64,000 nucleotides of DNA from Brasenia schreberi (GCA_036023115.1 JAYKKT010000073.1:18709001-18773000); one strand, 5' to 3'. Shown: positions 21,548 to 34,073, counted from the first letter of the stretch. Notes: generated by a model from the letters alone, not told the origin. Made by a program: numbers and translations.

Positions 21548-22419
21548 TGTTACAAGTAATCAAAGGAATACATGCATAAACAACATACAACAAACATATA
21601 AATGTCACAATAAATAACTCTAATAAATCCAAAGTAAGTCATAAACAAACTGTACATAAAACACAAACAAACAATAATCAGAAAAGAAACTTGTCTGTTT
21701 GAATCGTCTTTCCAAACTTTCCTTAAAAAAATCAATCCCGCTATAGAGTATGTATGGATACATGCACTTTCATTGCAGAAAAAAGCGCACATACAACCCA
21801 AAACGATGTACCTTGCTTTAAGTCATCCTCAACTACGCCTCAATCACCTTAGTTGGAGAGGAAGGGAACTAAGGAACTGCCATACAACCGTAGAGAACCT
21901 GAGAGAAGAGAGAGTGTTAATCACATAAATAAGAATTAGGGAGCTCTAATATCTTATTTATAAATTGTACAATTGATCATGGATCTCATATCTGATCTAA
22001 CCAACACACCTCTCCGTCCCGTAATCGTTCTCACTTAAACGCATTTAACCATTAGATCAAAAGTTCTTCGTATAGAAAGATAGACTGAAAACAATTCTCA
22101 AACCTAAGCCCATCCCGACCCAACACGTGTATGCGCATTGTGTGTGGTCTAACATGTCTTCCCTAAGCTTTTTGAACTAAAGTTTATGAGCTACCCAACT
22201 ATATAAAAAGATAAGAGAGTTTGTCTCATTCGGACTAAACTTTGTCTTCTCTTAGTCTTTACATGTACAAGTCCCTCAAATGCGACTTTTTACGCTTTAA
22301 GACTTTTACATATATCAATGATTCATCAATTGAATATTAAGGGATATGAAACGTGAATTAAATATTATTAATACATATGAGTTTAATTAATCTAACATTA
22401 ATTAACATTAAATCTAACA
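21548..22419 (-). mobile_element. Solo LTR of the copia family seen at 1,372
   Basis: The minus strand, from 22,419 to 21,548, reads TGTTAGATTTAATG at its start and CTTGTAACA at its end. It follows the 10,648 LTR block by block (AAAGTCTTAAAG, CTTTTTATATAG, TTTATAAATAAG box at about 21,960, GTGATTGAGGCG). The flanks are AATCC (21,543-21,547) and AATCT (22,420-22,424), a target duplication with one transition. No internal retrotransposon sequence adjoins it, so it arose by LTR-LTR recombination. Confidence 0.75.
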
Positions 22420-22424
22420 AATCT

Positions 22425-23639
22425 GATTGTACACATCTTGATTGCCGATATAGTTGTGTAGACACTTGATGTGCTCATGAAGATGAAAAAACTACATTAT
22501 ATCTACTCCTCGAGAAAGTAATGAAGAAAAAAGATTGCAAGTGTATCAATGGTTTATGAATGCCTATCTTTGATTACACATACCTATTTATAGGCTTTCA
22601 TAGAAACGACACATATCGTGTCGAGTTTTTCGAACATGATTTCTCACAACTCTTCGCTTCTCTGTGCATGCTGCTCTTTCACTGTCACGCTGATTGGGGT
22701 ATGTCAATTAACCCCATGATCCGTAAGAACATCTCATATACATATACTTGTCTTTGCACGCTCGACATCATATAGTTCCCCTGGCGATCAACTTACAAGT
22801 TGAAGGATGTGAGTTTGACGTCCAAGGCATTCATGTGGCTTTGGCCACAAAACTGAAAAAAGAAGAGTTGTGGTACCCTTGCCCAGAAATGTCTGTTTTT
22901 GATTGTCCCAGAACTTGAAAATGTAACTGAACCGGCAAAGGACGATTCTGGTTTGACATCTGGAATCGCTTGAAACCAATAAATATTATTATATTTTTTA
23001 AATTTGAAAAAATAAAAAAGCATCATAACCGACAGCTCCAAGGGTAAACCTGTTTCGATCGATTCTGGGCTCAATTCAGTTCCGATTCAAACCGTCAGAC
23101 TGATTTGAAACCGGTCATCTCTAACCTTACCACTAAACTTTTTGCCAGCACCTCAGCAAACATGGACAATGGGAGTTGAACCCCAAGTCTCCAACGCCCA
23201 TAATGCTCGATTTGGGAAGCTTGGGGTTAAATTTTCTGTACATGCACAATAAATAAAACTCAAATTTTCATTATCATAAAAGGATTCAGCTGTATTTCAT
23301 GCCTATTGGGGAGCTTAATGGTGAAACTTGGAATTGGATCTAGTTAGGTACTATGTCCAAAACCCAAACTGTTCACATCAATTGGGGGAGCAGGTAGCAC
23401 GTGCTTTGACATGCAGTGAAGAAAGGAAGAACTTTGCTTTTATGGAAAGGCGTTGGTTTGGAAGCCACTGGGGACCCAACCCAACCCATGCAACACCACA
23501 TGGGCCTGTGGTCTGCATGGCGTCACATAGCAACGTTTTGTGATGCAAAAAAGCCAGCTGGTTTTATGATCAACTTCTAAACAGTACGGTGGCGAGATAA
23601 AATGAAAAATACATGATTAAGGTAATTTGGACGTGTCAA
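22425..23639. other. Intergenic, possible unrelated LTR fragment
   Basis: About 22,480-22,800 has a CTATTTATAGG motif (22,588) and hairpin-like CGACACATATCGTGTCGAG (about 22,605-22,625), reminiscent of an LTR promoter, but no partner was found. 22,900-23,130 is rich in GAACCGG and GAAACCGG words shared with 33,520-33,800 and 60,230-60,560. B-box-like GGGAGTTGAACCCCAAG occurs at about 23,169. Confidence 0.35.
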
Positions 23640-23875
23640 ATGGGAGTGGCAATTTTTTACCCCACCCGAACCCAACACAACAACAAAAAGAAAAAAGAGA
23701 AAATCCGTGTCCCTGTCAGAAGTTAGACATTCGGGTTGGGTCCGAGCCCTTAAAAAGTGACACTATTGGAGTCAGATCCCTAACCTGAGATCTAAAGTAA
23801 AGCATATTGTAAAAATTTATATCTATAAACATGCATATTTTAAATTTTATATATCTATATAAATTTAAAATACAC

Positions 23876-23966
<91 letters not shown>

Positions 23967-24365
23967 CGGTTCCTACAAACCTATGTATGTTGATGCATTC
24001 CTTTTGCTTTTTGAGGGATAGGAATGTTATTTAAAAAGTTATAAATAACATTTCAAAAGAATATAAAAAATAACCTTATTACATCAACTCCAAAAAAATA
24101 AATAACATACAAGAGTATATAACGTTAGAGATACACAAGATTCTCTCTCTCTATATGTGTGTGTGCATGCACGTGTGTATGTATCTTTATTTACATATGA
24201 GCTGTGGCCGGGTTGATCTAGAACATAGCTCAGCCTGACCAGGGAACTATTTGATGTTCAAAAGAGATCCAAACAGCAAATCAGTTTGGGTCCGAGTCAA
24301 GAAGTTTTGACCTAGACCCGGAGTAAAGCAAACCTGACTGGTCAATCCTGATTTGCCACCCCTAT
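23640..24365. mobile_element. Possible non-autonomous element with GGGGTGGCAA ends
   Basis: The left end GGGAGTGGCAATTTTTTACC (about 23,641) and the right end TGATTTGCCACCCCTA (about 24,349-24,364) are inverted versions of each other. Both sides contain CGGGTT/GACCCGG words like those in the element at 14,487-15,033. It contains a long TA array. No clear flanking duplication, so the assignment is tentative. Confidence 0.4.
23878..23963 (+). repeat. (AT)n microsatellite, ~43 units
   Basis: Uninterrupted AT dinucleotides within the element at 23,640-24,365. Confidence 0.97.
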
Positions 24366-24554
24366 TGATATAATCAGACCGTGCTAAAAAAATACATAAT
24401 CAACAGTAAAAGATGCCGAAGAAGGGGTGAAACGTATTAAAAGAAAAAGATAATCGTATTTTGAGTAATGGAAAAAGAATGACGGTCAAGTCGATTTCAA
24501 TATAGTGTAGGACTGGCGTATGTCTATAGAATCAATCTCATTATAGTATTTTTT

Positions 24555-24685
24555 CTTATAAGAGAAGGCCAAACCCTAACACACATACACACGCTCACGC
24601 ATGCACCTCCTGGGAGTCGAACTCCCCACTAGCAGCAAAAGCGCCAGAGCACCCTGTCATTGAGCCAACGCTCTGAGTGCAGTTT
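24555..24685 (-). repeat. tRNA-derived SINE (second family), minus orientation
   Basis: On the minus strand, GTTGGCTCAATGACAGGG (A box) is followed by GGGGAGTTCGACTCCCAGG (a strong B box), then GGTGCATGCGTGAGCGTGTG and TTAGGGTTTGGCCTTCTC. The second part matches 33,320-33,402 on the minus strand (GAGTTCGACCCCTGGAGGTG, GTGTTACGCTTGGGCC). The acceptor stem does not pair, so it is not a working tRNA gene. Confidence 0.55.
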
Positions 24686-26201
24686 ATAGTGTTTTAAATC
24701 AAATGGTAACGTCAGAGACGATAGAGTGCAATGACGGGTAAGAATTTATACACTCGAGCTCACTTAGTGCATGATACGCAGGTTATCATCTTATTTATGC
24801 TAATAAAACACAAGATAGAGTATAGTCATGGCTAAGAACATACGCAATTGATGTCAGTAAGTATAGGGTAACATGAGTAGGTTTCAGCGAGAGCAGGAAA
24901 AAAGAGCCATTGAGCTTTCTCTTTGAATTCATGATGACCATGGTAATGATGCTTAGCTCCAAGCATTCCAAGCTTGTTTTCCATAATATGATCACCTTTT
25001 GTGACACCCTTTTCTTTTTCCTCTCTCTCTACCCATCATTTGATCACCTTCGAGGCTTCGAACAAATTATTGCAGAAAAGCTTTGACAGCAAACAGCTGA
25101 TCACTAACACAGAAATGGCTTTCTTTTTGGGTAGGAGGGATGAAATAATTATAAACGCAGAGTGGCATACGAAATGGGGTGTGGGCGTTAATGTTGGTCA
25201 TGATGCGCTTGCTTAAGCAGTGTGTGAAAAGGCTGCGATAAAGTCGTATATACCTTCTTTGCTGGCACCAACCTCAATACAGCTCCCCTCCCTTATCCAA
25301 TACTCTCTCTCACACACACACACGCCCACGCAGTCACGCGCGCACGTACACACGCACACACTATATCTATAGTGCAGACCATTTTGGAAAACCAAATTGT
25401 GGAAAAAGGTTCCTGTCATATCACATGGCTCAGATTACCAGAATAGTCATTGGACATACGATTCACCCGCTTTTCCAATTCCTAAAACTTTCATGAGCAA
25501 CCAATTATTGTAGATTAGATATTGAAAATGATCAAATGAGCTCGGAATCGCTGGAATGCATGAAAAAACAAGTTTTGATGCATGGTGCATGCAACGCAAT
25601 AATTAAGATTCCAGAGAAGATTTGCAATAGTTGCTTGCTTAATCATTTGTAAAAATTGAAGTGCTTGTATTTCTCATGTATTTGGTCATGTTTTTCATTT
25701 GTTTCAATTTATAAAGATCAATATATTTTCGACAATATGTTTCCAAGAAGAGTGAAAAAATGAAGTTGAATATCTTGCGACAAACTTAGAGTCGATTTAT
25801 GGTCCTTTTCTGAGAAGCAAGTAGCTAAAGTGCAGTTATACATGACACATAAAGAGCATACAGCAACTCCAACAGAATAGAAGGCATATAGCAAGTTGAA
25901 TACCCTCATCATAAAGACCACATGTCAACCTCGGTACTGTCATTTATAAAATGCATGAAAAACAATAAACAATCTCTAACAGCCATGTACTCCAAGATGA
26001 CTAATACAACGCAGATTATCTTTTAAACCAAAAAGAGTAAAAGAATGCACTCCATTAGATATCAAAGAAGCAGTTCTAGCCAAGAATTGGCATCCCATCA
26101 AAGAGACGGTATTTGATGCAAAGCGGGTATCATCTATGGTCTACCCTTCTCTGCTTACAGGCCCCCCAAACGGACTCAACGATACCTAACTATGTCCTTG
26201 T
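24686..26201. other. Intergenic, short frames only
   Basis: A minus-strand frame 24,984-24,832 encodes about 50 residues starting MENKLGMLGAKHHYHGHHEF, which is His-rich and begins with a good ATG, but I do not recognise it. A CA-rich tract (mixed CACACA and CGCGCA) runs about 25,309-25,362. 25,718-25,921 minus encodes 67 unrecognised residues. 26,041-26,180 (plus) is unassigned. Confidence 0.35.
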
Positions 26202-26303
26202 CTATGAGTCCCAGGTCTGCGAGGTGGTTCCAACAGTTCCCATAATCAAAGTTGAACCGTAGAGTGTAGTTTGGCTTTCTGAAATCCAGCTGAATTTCTC
26301 GAG

Positions 26304-26626
26304 TGTTGAAGAATTGAATTCTCGTCTCTTAGTTGCTGTTTTATGTTGTAGTATTTTGTCTTTCTTAGGGCTGTCCTTAGTGTTTAATTTTTGTTCTTAG
26401 TTTTGTTTTTTAAGGTACCTTTAAATTAGATTTCATTAATGGCACTTAAGTAATAAATTAGAGTATAATCCTGGTTATAAAAGGAAAAACCTACTAGCCG
26501 ATTGTATTGAAAAAAGAGAAGAATAAAGAGAAAGGGGGCGAAGGCTACAAGCTGAACATACACACTCGATTCCATCTTCCATCAATCTTTCAATTTTATG
26601 TTATTCAATCTTCGTCAAATTCAGCA
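26304..26626 (+). repeat. 5' LTR of the GAG-only copia element
   Basis: Begins TGTTGAAGAATTG and ends AAATTCAGCA. A TATAAAAGG box lies at about 26,476. The 3' partner lacks about 70 bases of this copy near the upstream end. Confidence 0.85.
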
Positions 26627-26795
26627 TGGTATCATAGCATGGTTGTTAATTGCATAAAGAGCACAAAGTAGATGTAGACAACACACAACACTTGTAGGGT
26701 TTAGGTGCGTCGAAACATTCCAACACACAATTTGCAATAATTAGTCAAACTCCAATAAACAAAGAGATAATAAAGATTGTTGAAATCAAGAACTA

Positions 26796-28080
26796 ATGGA
26801 GAGAAGATTTAAAGAAGAATTTCACAATCTAATATGTACGAACGACTCAAGAATCAAGTCATTTCAAATAACCAACATAAAGGATGGAAAAAATTATCAA
26901 GAATGGGTGAGATCCATAGAGCTCGTTCTAAAATCAAGAGAAAAGTTAGGAATCGTCAAGGGAACTCAAGTTTGCCCTATGGAAGACGACTTAGATTTTG
27001 AACAATGGTCAAAGGAGGATGTATTGGTAAGTTTATGACTTATACAATCGATGATTACTACTATCAGTAAGACTTTTATATATATGAAAACAATCGCTGA
27101 AATTTGAGCAACGGTTGAAGAGGCATATTCCAGAAAATAGAATATTACAAAAGAATACGAAGTGCTTGAAAATATCAGAAAATGTCACAAAGGTATAACT
27201 TAGTAAGCGATTACTATGAAGAGCTTCGTGGGTTGTAGAATGAGCAGCAACACATCATAGAAAATAAATGCAATTGTTGCATCAAGGAAAGGACAACAGA
27301 TAACAAAGTGAGAAAAGTGTTTGATCTTCTTTAGGAAATCTCACGTGAATATGAATCCGTGAAGATTAATATACTTAGTAAGGAAAAACTACTTTCAGTT
27401 GGGACTGTGTATTCCCTTCTTTTAAGAGAAGAGGATTGAAAAAGTCTAAAAAAAAAGATCAGGTACGAACTGAGAAAAGTGCGCTTGTTGGAAGAGGTCA
27501 AGAAATTTTTTAGCATAGAAAAGCTACTACTCGAAGAAGAAGAGGTGGAAGATCCCAACAATTTGAAGACAAACAAATTACAATATTCTCATTGTAGAAA
27601 AAGAAGATATACTCCATATCAATGTTGGGAAATCATAGGAAAACCAATATATTATAAAGATCACGGGAACTATGTGACTTTATCTATCGAAAAGACAGTG
27701 GAGTTGATGCCACATGATGAGATGATAGAGTTAAGAAGGAAGATTGTAGAAATTGAGTCTAAGGTCCGAGATCAACCATCTACCTTAGCACAAAAAAAAT
27801 AAAATAAGCGTTCCTACTTCTTACAACATAAGTGGTAACTATTTTACAAAATCTAAACTTTGGGTGATAGATTTAAGTGCAACTGATCATATGGTAGGAG
27901 ATAAATCTAATTTTGTGAAATATCAGCCCATAACTACACCATAATAGATTAAGTTGGCTAATGAATCCTTAATTCTAATGGAAGGAAAAGGGATGCTGCA
28001 GACGCAAAACTTTCAACTAGAATAAGTGATTTATATTCTTAAAATTCTAGTTAACTTATTATCTATGAGTTCATTGGTTA
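26796..28080 (+). pseudogene. copia GAG and protease remnant
   Basis: The frame 26,796-27,038 starts MERRFKEEFHNLICTNDSRI and contains NYQEWVRSIELVLKSREKLG, the N-terminal gag fold. Interrupted frames to about 27,450 give the middle of gag. 27,479-27,802 includes SHCRKRRYTPYQCWEIIGKP, a zinc-knuckle-like segment whose first Cys is replaced by Tyr-Ser. About 27,850-28,060 reads WVIDLSATDHMVGDKSNF, the copia protease active site with the usual Asp-Ser-Gly-Ala changed to Asp-Leu-Ser-Ala. Stops at several points make it non-coding now. Confidence 0.75.
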
Positions 28081-28328
28081 GGGAACACTAACTTTCTCTC
28101 CGTCTAGTTGTAAATTTCAGTAGATTTCATTAATGATACTTAGATAATAAATTAGAGTGTAATACTGATTATAAAAGGGAAAACCCTACCAACCCATTGT
28201 ATTGAGAAAAGAGAAGAAGAAAGAGAAAGGAGGCAGCGGCTACAAGCTGAACCTATACACCCGATTCCATCTTCCATCTTCCATCAATCTTTCAATTTTC
28301 TATTATTCAATCTTCGTCAAATTCAACA
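28080..28328 (+). repeat. 3' LTR of the GAG-only copia element (shortened)
   Basis: Shares TAGATTTCATTAATG through CTTCGTCAAATTCAACA with the 5' LTR, including the TATAAAAGGG box at about 28,171. The start is blurred because the first ~70 bases of the 5' copy have no clear counterpart. It carries an extra CATCTTC duplication relative to its partner. Confidence 0.8.
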
Positions 28329-28903
28329 TCGAGCAGCGTTTGAATTAACACTCCAACTACATAGGATATCCCACACAGATACTCTCAGAGAAACATAATA
28401 TAAAACCTTTTTGATATAAGATTTGTCGGTAAACCAAGACTTTCCAAGAGCAAGAATGAATATACAGAGGAGAGAAGAAATAGCAACCGCTATAATCTTG
28501 TATTCTTTGTTGACACTCTTTCTGAAGGAGAAACCTTATGTGATTGGTGCAATTAAACCAAATTCTATGTATGAAACTATCACAACAACCGTGTTCCTCC
28601 AGAAGTTTTGTCGTTGTCCTATTAATTCAGTATAATATGCAATTAAACCAAATAAAAACAGTCGAGTCCTATGCCAGGCATTTTAGCTGACGACAGTACA
28701 TTGCTCGAGAAATTACATGATATTGGATAGATAGCAACTTGGATCCATATTGTAAGGGAAAGATACAAATTTGCTACAGAGAAACTTTTGCTTCTTATAC
28801 ACAAAATTAGAAGAAAAAAGTTTATAAGATGAAGTACTTACATTATGAGAAATGACAAGCAATCCACCAATCAAAATTGCCAATCCTAGAGCAACAATAT
28901 TTA

Positions 28904-30161
28904 CTGCAATGCCAAGGGTCAACACTCTTACCAGAGTAGTTTGCAAAATCCTTCAAGGAATGGTCAGTACAAGTGAAAATACCAACATGAAGCAAATAAT
29001 ATGTGCATAACAAAAATGGCAATCACCAATATGTGGTCTTACAGATGCAAAGTGCTCTATCAATATAGCTGTAAGAATGTAAAGCAATGCAGGTTAACCT
29101 TTGCTAGGCTACAAGCTTTCCGTACATATCAGAGAATTTATCTCCATGTTACACTGGTCAGACTTGAAGAGATACACGAACCAGGAATATGAAAGATTAT
29201 GATACTTGCATCTTCAATCTAGAATGGAGGCAGGATTTTCAAAGGACATTACGTGAATTGGATCTCATGACAATGGCAAGTTTTTGTTATTTATTTAGTT
29301 CAAGGTCATCTTTCACATTATGCTGTAAACTGCCTATCGGAAATGTTATCCCCAGTTCATGAGTAATAATGATATTGGTTCATACATCCAACCTACTTCA
29401 TACTCACAGTGCCAAAATGCTAGTGTGTGGCTGGCACCTGGGCCTCATCTCATCCTATTACTGCATCAGTTTTATCTCATAACTTGCATCGGTGACCTCA
29501 ATTTCAGTATGTGGCTAATTGTACCAATTCTCTTGTTCAGACAACTATCTTGCATCAATCCACCAGATCTTATGAGAACTGCTGGAAATATACCCCTTAC
29601 GGAACTGTTCTGCGGCTTGTTTATTTTGCAGTTTCAGTTAGTGCCATCCTAAATAGAATTTCAGGTTTGTGATTGAAACATGTCAACATCTGACAAACAT
29701 GTTCCCAGTGATTACTAGAACATAAATTCAAATCTAATGAGACTCAGAGTTGATGAGGCAAAATACTAGAGTAAGGATACAAGACATGAACTTCGCAGCA
29801 GTATTAATAAACGTTGACGAGTTTGATGCCATGTTGAACATTGAAGATCTTTAATGCATGAGGCAGCGGCAAAGTTTTCACACCAAAAATGATCACAAGA
29901 ATTCAGATTAGAGAATAACCACGATTGAGGCCTATATTTTTAAAAGGATTTCTCCATTGATGTGCAGAAACAAAACCGTCCTGAACCCCAAAACTACCAC
30001 GGACAAAAATAAACTAGGATAAGTACCACTAACTCAATCAAAACAAAAGCAAGAGATGCCCGACAATCACCACATCCAACCATGCATAATCTGCAGATAG
30101 ATGTAAGCATAAAAAGCAGAAATCAATTCCTCAATAAAGATACTATAAATTAGTCACTTAC
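28904..30161. other. First intron of the disrupted transporter gene
   Basis: The intron runs from donor GTAAGTGACT (30,161 downward) to acceptor TTGGCATTGCAG (28,904) on the minus strand, about 1.26 kb. It has no repeats that I recognise. Confidence 0.6.
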
Positions 30162-30357
30162 ATATACCGGCATCACCACCAGTTGCTGAGGAGATCACGC
30201 CTAGACTTACAATTGATTCAACTAAACCACCATATACAATACTTTTCAATATGTCCCATTCATTGGGAGCCATGTCTACTCTTTCTGAGACGGAGTTGCT
30301 TGTTGCTGTTATTTTTTCAACTTGAGGGCCAACCTCGATTCTCGTTTCATCAGACAT

Positions 30358-32162
30358 TGAAATTGGAAGTGATGTTAATGTTGCAAGTAGTTTGTAAGAC
30401 CCCCAGAAGTAATGGATAAGTTAGATACGAAGGGAGGAGAAAATTAATCCTTAAGGACACGTGCATACAGAAAAAAAGCAGACATCTAGTTATTTTCAAT
30501 AACCAGGGGCAGGAACCCCAAATTTCTTGTTACTAGGATACTAGGAGGTAATACAGGTCGCGATGTCCAATTGACATGGTAGAAAATCTGAAGGTAACAT
30601 ACTATCAATCAAATAAAATTCGTAGTTTGGGACACATCCAACGAGTATCGAGCTCATGAGTCATGACATCTCTTGAACTTGAAACCTATGAGGAGCACCT
30701 CTGGCAAAAGAGCATGAAGTTCCAGCAAACTGCTTCCTTTCTTGGCTTCTAATAGAAAGTACAGTAAATATGTTGTTTGTGTGCGGTAAGTAGCTTAATC
30801 CGACTTAGTTGTTCTTCAAAGAAGAAAATGCTCTATTCGTTGAGGCTGGCTTTGAGATGTAAGGGCATATCCATTTGCTCACAAAGCATCCAAAAGTGTC
30901 AAATGAAAGCAACAGGACGAGTAAAGTTATTGCCAACGAGGTTTATTGAACCACTCTGACGTTTTACGAGATGCATAAAAAGTTCAACGTTTTCCACTTT
31001 TTAGGCACCCATCTCTGCTTCTTCCTGATCTATATCTACAAATGCATCAGATGAATCTCCTACCGTATCCTGCCATTAAAGCGTAACCTTAACGTTCCCT
31101 TTCCATTGTATTTATTGTCTGCTAATTCTTTTGCACCTAATTTTGCTAATAATAGTAACATTTAAATTATAGAAGCCTTCGAGGGTTTGTTTAGATAAGC
31201 GGACCAATGGTTCTCCAATTTTTTAGTAGGGTCTTTTTGGACTACCACCAAATATTGTTGTCGTTTATCCATGAAATCAGGGACCGACCCCCTAATCTTC
31301 AATTCTGGAGTGTTGGAACCAAAGAAAGTCTATTTTAGTAGCTGTTTAGATTATAAAGATTTTCAACAAGTTGGAAATCAATTGATTCAAAGGGTCGCCA
31401 GCTAGAAATCGTCAGACGCCCATCTTCTCTCAGGTTGGTTAATGCATTCATACTGACAGGCAGATAGGATCAAGAATTAAACAAATCCACAAAATCAAAT
31501 CGAGCCCCTGTCCACCAAACTCTGTTAGTAATGCATTAATTCGGCAGCAATTGATTGAAATGATGGCATCAGACGGACTGGGTCCTCGCCGAGGGGGCAT
31601 TTATTTCCGGACAAAAACGTGTAGTTGCCGATCAATTTTAGAGTTCAGACAAACCTTTCGTCGATTAGTATGTGAAACCTGATTAGTCAACGATAATGAC
31701 GAAAGGAACACCGGAGATTACGTGATCCGACGGCGCCAAAAGGAAAGTGGTAAACAAACAAGGATTAGAGAAGACCCCACCTGAGATGATACTCGGGGGG
31801 ATTGAAAGTAAGCATCGCTGCTTCAAATAACGATCTGGCGTTCCTCGTGGACTCCCAACTTTTATTTGTTGAAAACATAAACTCCCAACTGGTTGCACAG
31901 GACTCCATTTTGAGAGAGAGAGAGGGTGGGGGTGGGGGAAGAGAGGTGTTGTTTGGCACAGACGCGTTCAGCGTTTACATTAAAGAAAAGTGGCGGGAAA
32001 CGGCTTCACGGTTTACCGTTGGAGAAGTGCCTGCCTTTCTTGGGGCAACATCCACAGCATCCTCGCCACCGTTCACCCAAATCGACCCGGGTCAAACACC
32101 CATGACAGCGCAGAGGGGACCTACAAAATTTTCTGGGGCAAGTTCAGCTACGTCAAATTCAT
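30358..32162. other. Upstream region of the disrupted transporter gene; intergenic
   Basis: No recognised gene. Plus and minus frames at 31,683-32,256 are mutually exclusive and lack domains. A GA run (about 31,914-31,922) followed by GGTGGGGGTGGGGG (31,925-31,938) is the only low-complexity feature. Part of this could be promoter or 5' untranslated sequence of the minus-strand gene. Confidence 0.35.
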
Positions 32163-32300
32163 GCAGTGGCGGACCAAGGAATTGTTTTGGACTCGGTTGA
32201 GCGCCTCTAATTTGGTTGAGGTGGACTTGTATTTGACGTTTATAAAACGTTTATAATGAATTAAAAAAATTAAGATTTCAAACTCAATGAATCCGTCACT
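32163..32300. mobile_element. Short inverted-terminus element (GGCGGA ends)
   Basis: CAGTGGCGGACCAAGG at 32,163 and GAATCCGTCACTG ending about 32,300 are inverted relatives. The block is 138 bp and non-coding, similar in size and ends to 16,922-17,067. Confidence 0.45.
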
Positions 32301-32538
32301 GTCTTTATTTCCAGTTTAAAGGATTCTAATAACGTTTCGAGTAGGACAGCTGTTTTGTCTCACACGATAGCTCCGGTTAGACATGATGAGTTTGTCTAAA
32401 AAATCATAAACCAAAACCGAATCGAGTCTCACCAACTTCTAGTTACATATTGTAATAGTCGTTTTCCGTTCATTTAAAGGATTCTAATAACGTGATCGGT
32501 AGTTGAAGCAATGAACTAAGGATTAACGTACCATACTT

Positions 32539-33319
<781 letters not shown>

Positions 33320-33402
33320 CTCAAAAAAGGCCCAAGCGTAACACACAAGCGCACCTCCAGGGGTCGAACTCCTCGCCAGGTGCAAGCCTTTGAGCCTGGG
33401 TG
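33320..33402 (-). repeat. tRNA-derived SINE fragment (second family), minus orientation
   Basis: On the minus strand GCGAGGAGTTCGACCCCTGG is a B box, followed by AGGTGCGCTTGTGTGTTACG, then GGGCCTTTTTTGAG. It matches the SINE at 24,555-24,685. The A-box part is only weakly visible near 33,400. Confidence 0.5.
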
Positions 33403-33993
33403 AATGATGTGAATTGCTTTAGGTGATAATCTCCAAACCTTCTCGTGATCTGTAATTACCCATTCAATCAAGATGCAAACAATGCGAAGTAACAGACAGA
33501 GAACCCAAATAGTTCCGTAATTGAGAGGATTAGACATGTTTCGTTCACCCCAAACCACGAACGGGAACCAAACTACAACCAGGCTGGTTCCAGTTTCAAT
33601 GGTTTGAAACTAAAACTGACTGCAAATTGTAAAAAACATACAATTTTCAATAAAAAGGGACCAAACTGGTGGTGTCAATTGCTAGTTCTGATTCATTGAA
33701 AGGACGAATGGCTCCATGTTCAGTCCGGTTACTTCTCAGTTCAGTTCCAAGTTCGACCCTGGGTCCATTTCTAAATCGAACATGTCTGGCAAGGATCCAT
33801 GCCACAAATCTCAATTATGGAGAAAATTTCAAGATTCTCATAAGAGAGGATCTGCCTTATGCCATTCACGGTATGTAGCTGACTTCCTCAGTGAATAAAT
33901 GAGTAAATAAATACATATATATAATAAATAAATAAGTACATTTATGTATATGCAAATATACATACATGAATAATATAAATAATAGTGCCCCAG

Positions 33994-33996
<3 letters not shown>
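33403..33996. other. Intergenic, repeat-like GGTTC-rich segment
   Basis: 33,520-33,800 carries repeated GGTTCCAGTTT, CAGTCCGG and CAGTTCAGTTCC words also seen at 22,900-23,130 and 60,230-60,560. This looks like a dispersed non-coding repeat, but I could not define ends. Confidence 0.35.

Positions 33997-34071
<75 letters not shown>
33997..34071 (+). repeat. Compound (AT)23(GT)15 microsatellite
   Basis: AT dinucleotides to about 34,042 pass directly into GT dinucleotides to 34,071, the same arrangement as at 17,384. Confidence 0.97.

Positions 34072-34073
<2 letters not shown>

Larger units (their letters stand above)
26304..28328 (+). mobile_element. Short GAG-only Ty1/copia element inside a host exon
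   Basis: LTRs are at 26,304-26,626 and about 28,080-28,328, sharing the block from TAGATTTCATTAATG to CAATCTTCGTCAAATTCA. The flanks are TCGAG on both sides (26,299-26,303; 28,329-28,333), a perfect 5-bp duplication. The primer binding site TGGTATCATAGC (26,627-26,638) is complementary to initiator-Met tRNA with one mismatch. Internal sequence (1.45 kb) holds gag and the first part of protease only; integrase, reverse transcriptase and RNase H are absent. It would have needed enzymes from a partner element. Confidence 0.88.
26202..30357 (-). pseudogene. CCC1/VIT-like transporter gene (membrane-of-ER-body-type), disrupted
   Basis: Three minus-strand exons remain. Exon 1 (30,357-30,162) starts MSDETRIEVGPQVEKI and contains LKSIVYGGLVESIVSLGVIS, the first conserved helix of the family. 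It ends at a strong GTAAGTGACT donor. Exon 2 (28,903-28,842) reads NIVALGLAILIGGLLVISHN and ends at GTAAGTAC; the phases join exactly (Leu codon split T/TA). The last exon (about 28,650-28,329) gives LIGQRQNFWRN, IEFGLIAPITYGFSFRKS, a third hydrophobic stretch IIAVAISSLLCIFILALGKS, then KVLYYVSL. A 2-bp deletion near 28,367 shifts the frame, and a GAG-only copia element (26,304-28,328) separates this from the C-terminal remainder (26,303-26,202, LLEKF then SWISESQ, stop). The family is described as membrane proteins related to vacuolar iron transporters. Frameshift plus insertion indicate a dead gene. Confidence 0.75.

Noticed and set aside
22555..22775. Plus-strand 71-residue protein near a possible LTR
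   Set aside because: No domain; the sequence has LTR-promoter-like features instead.
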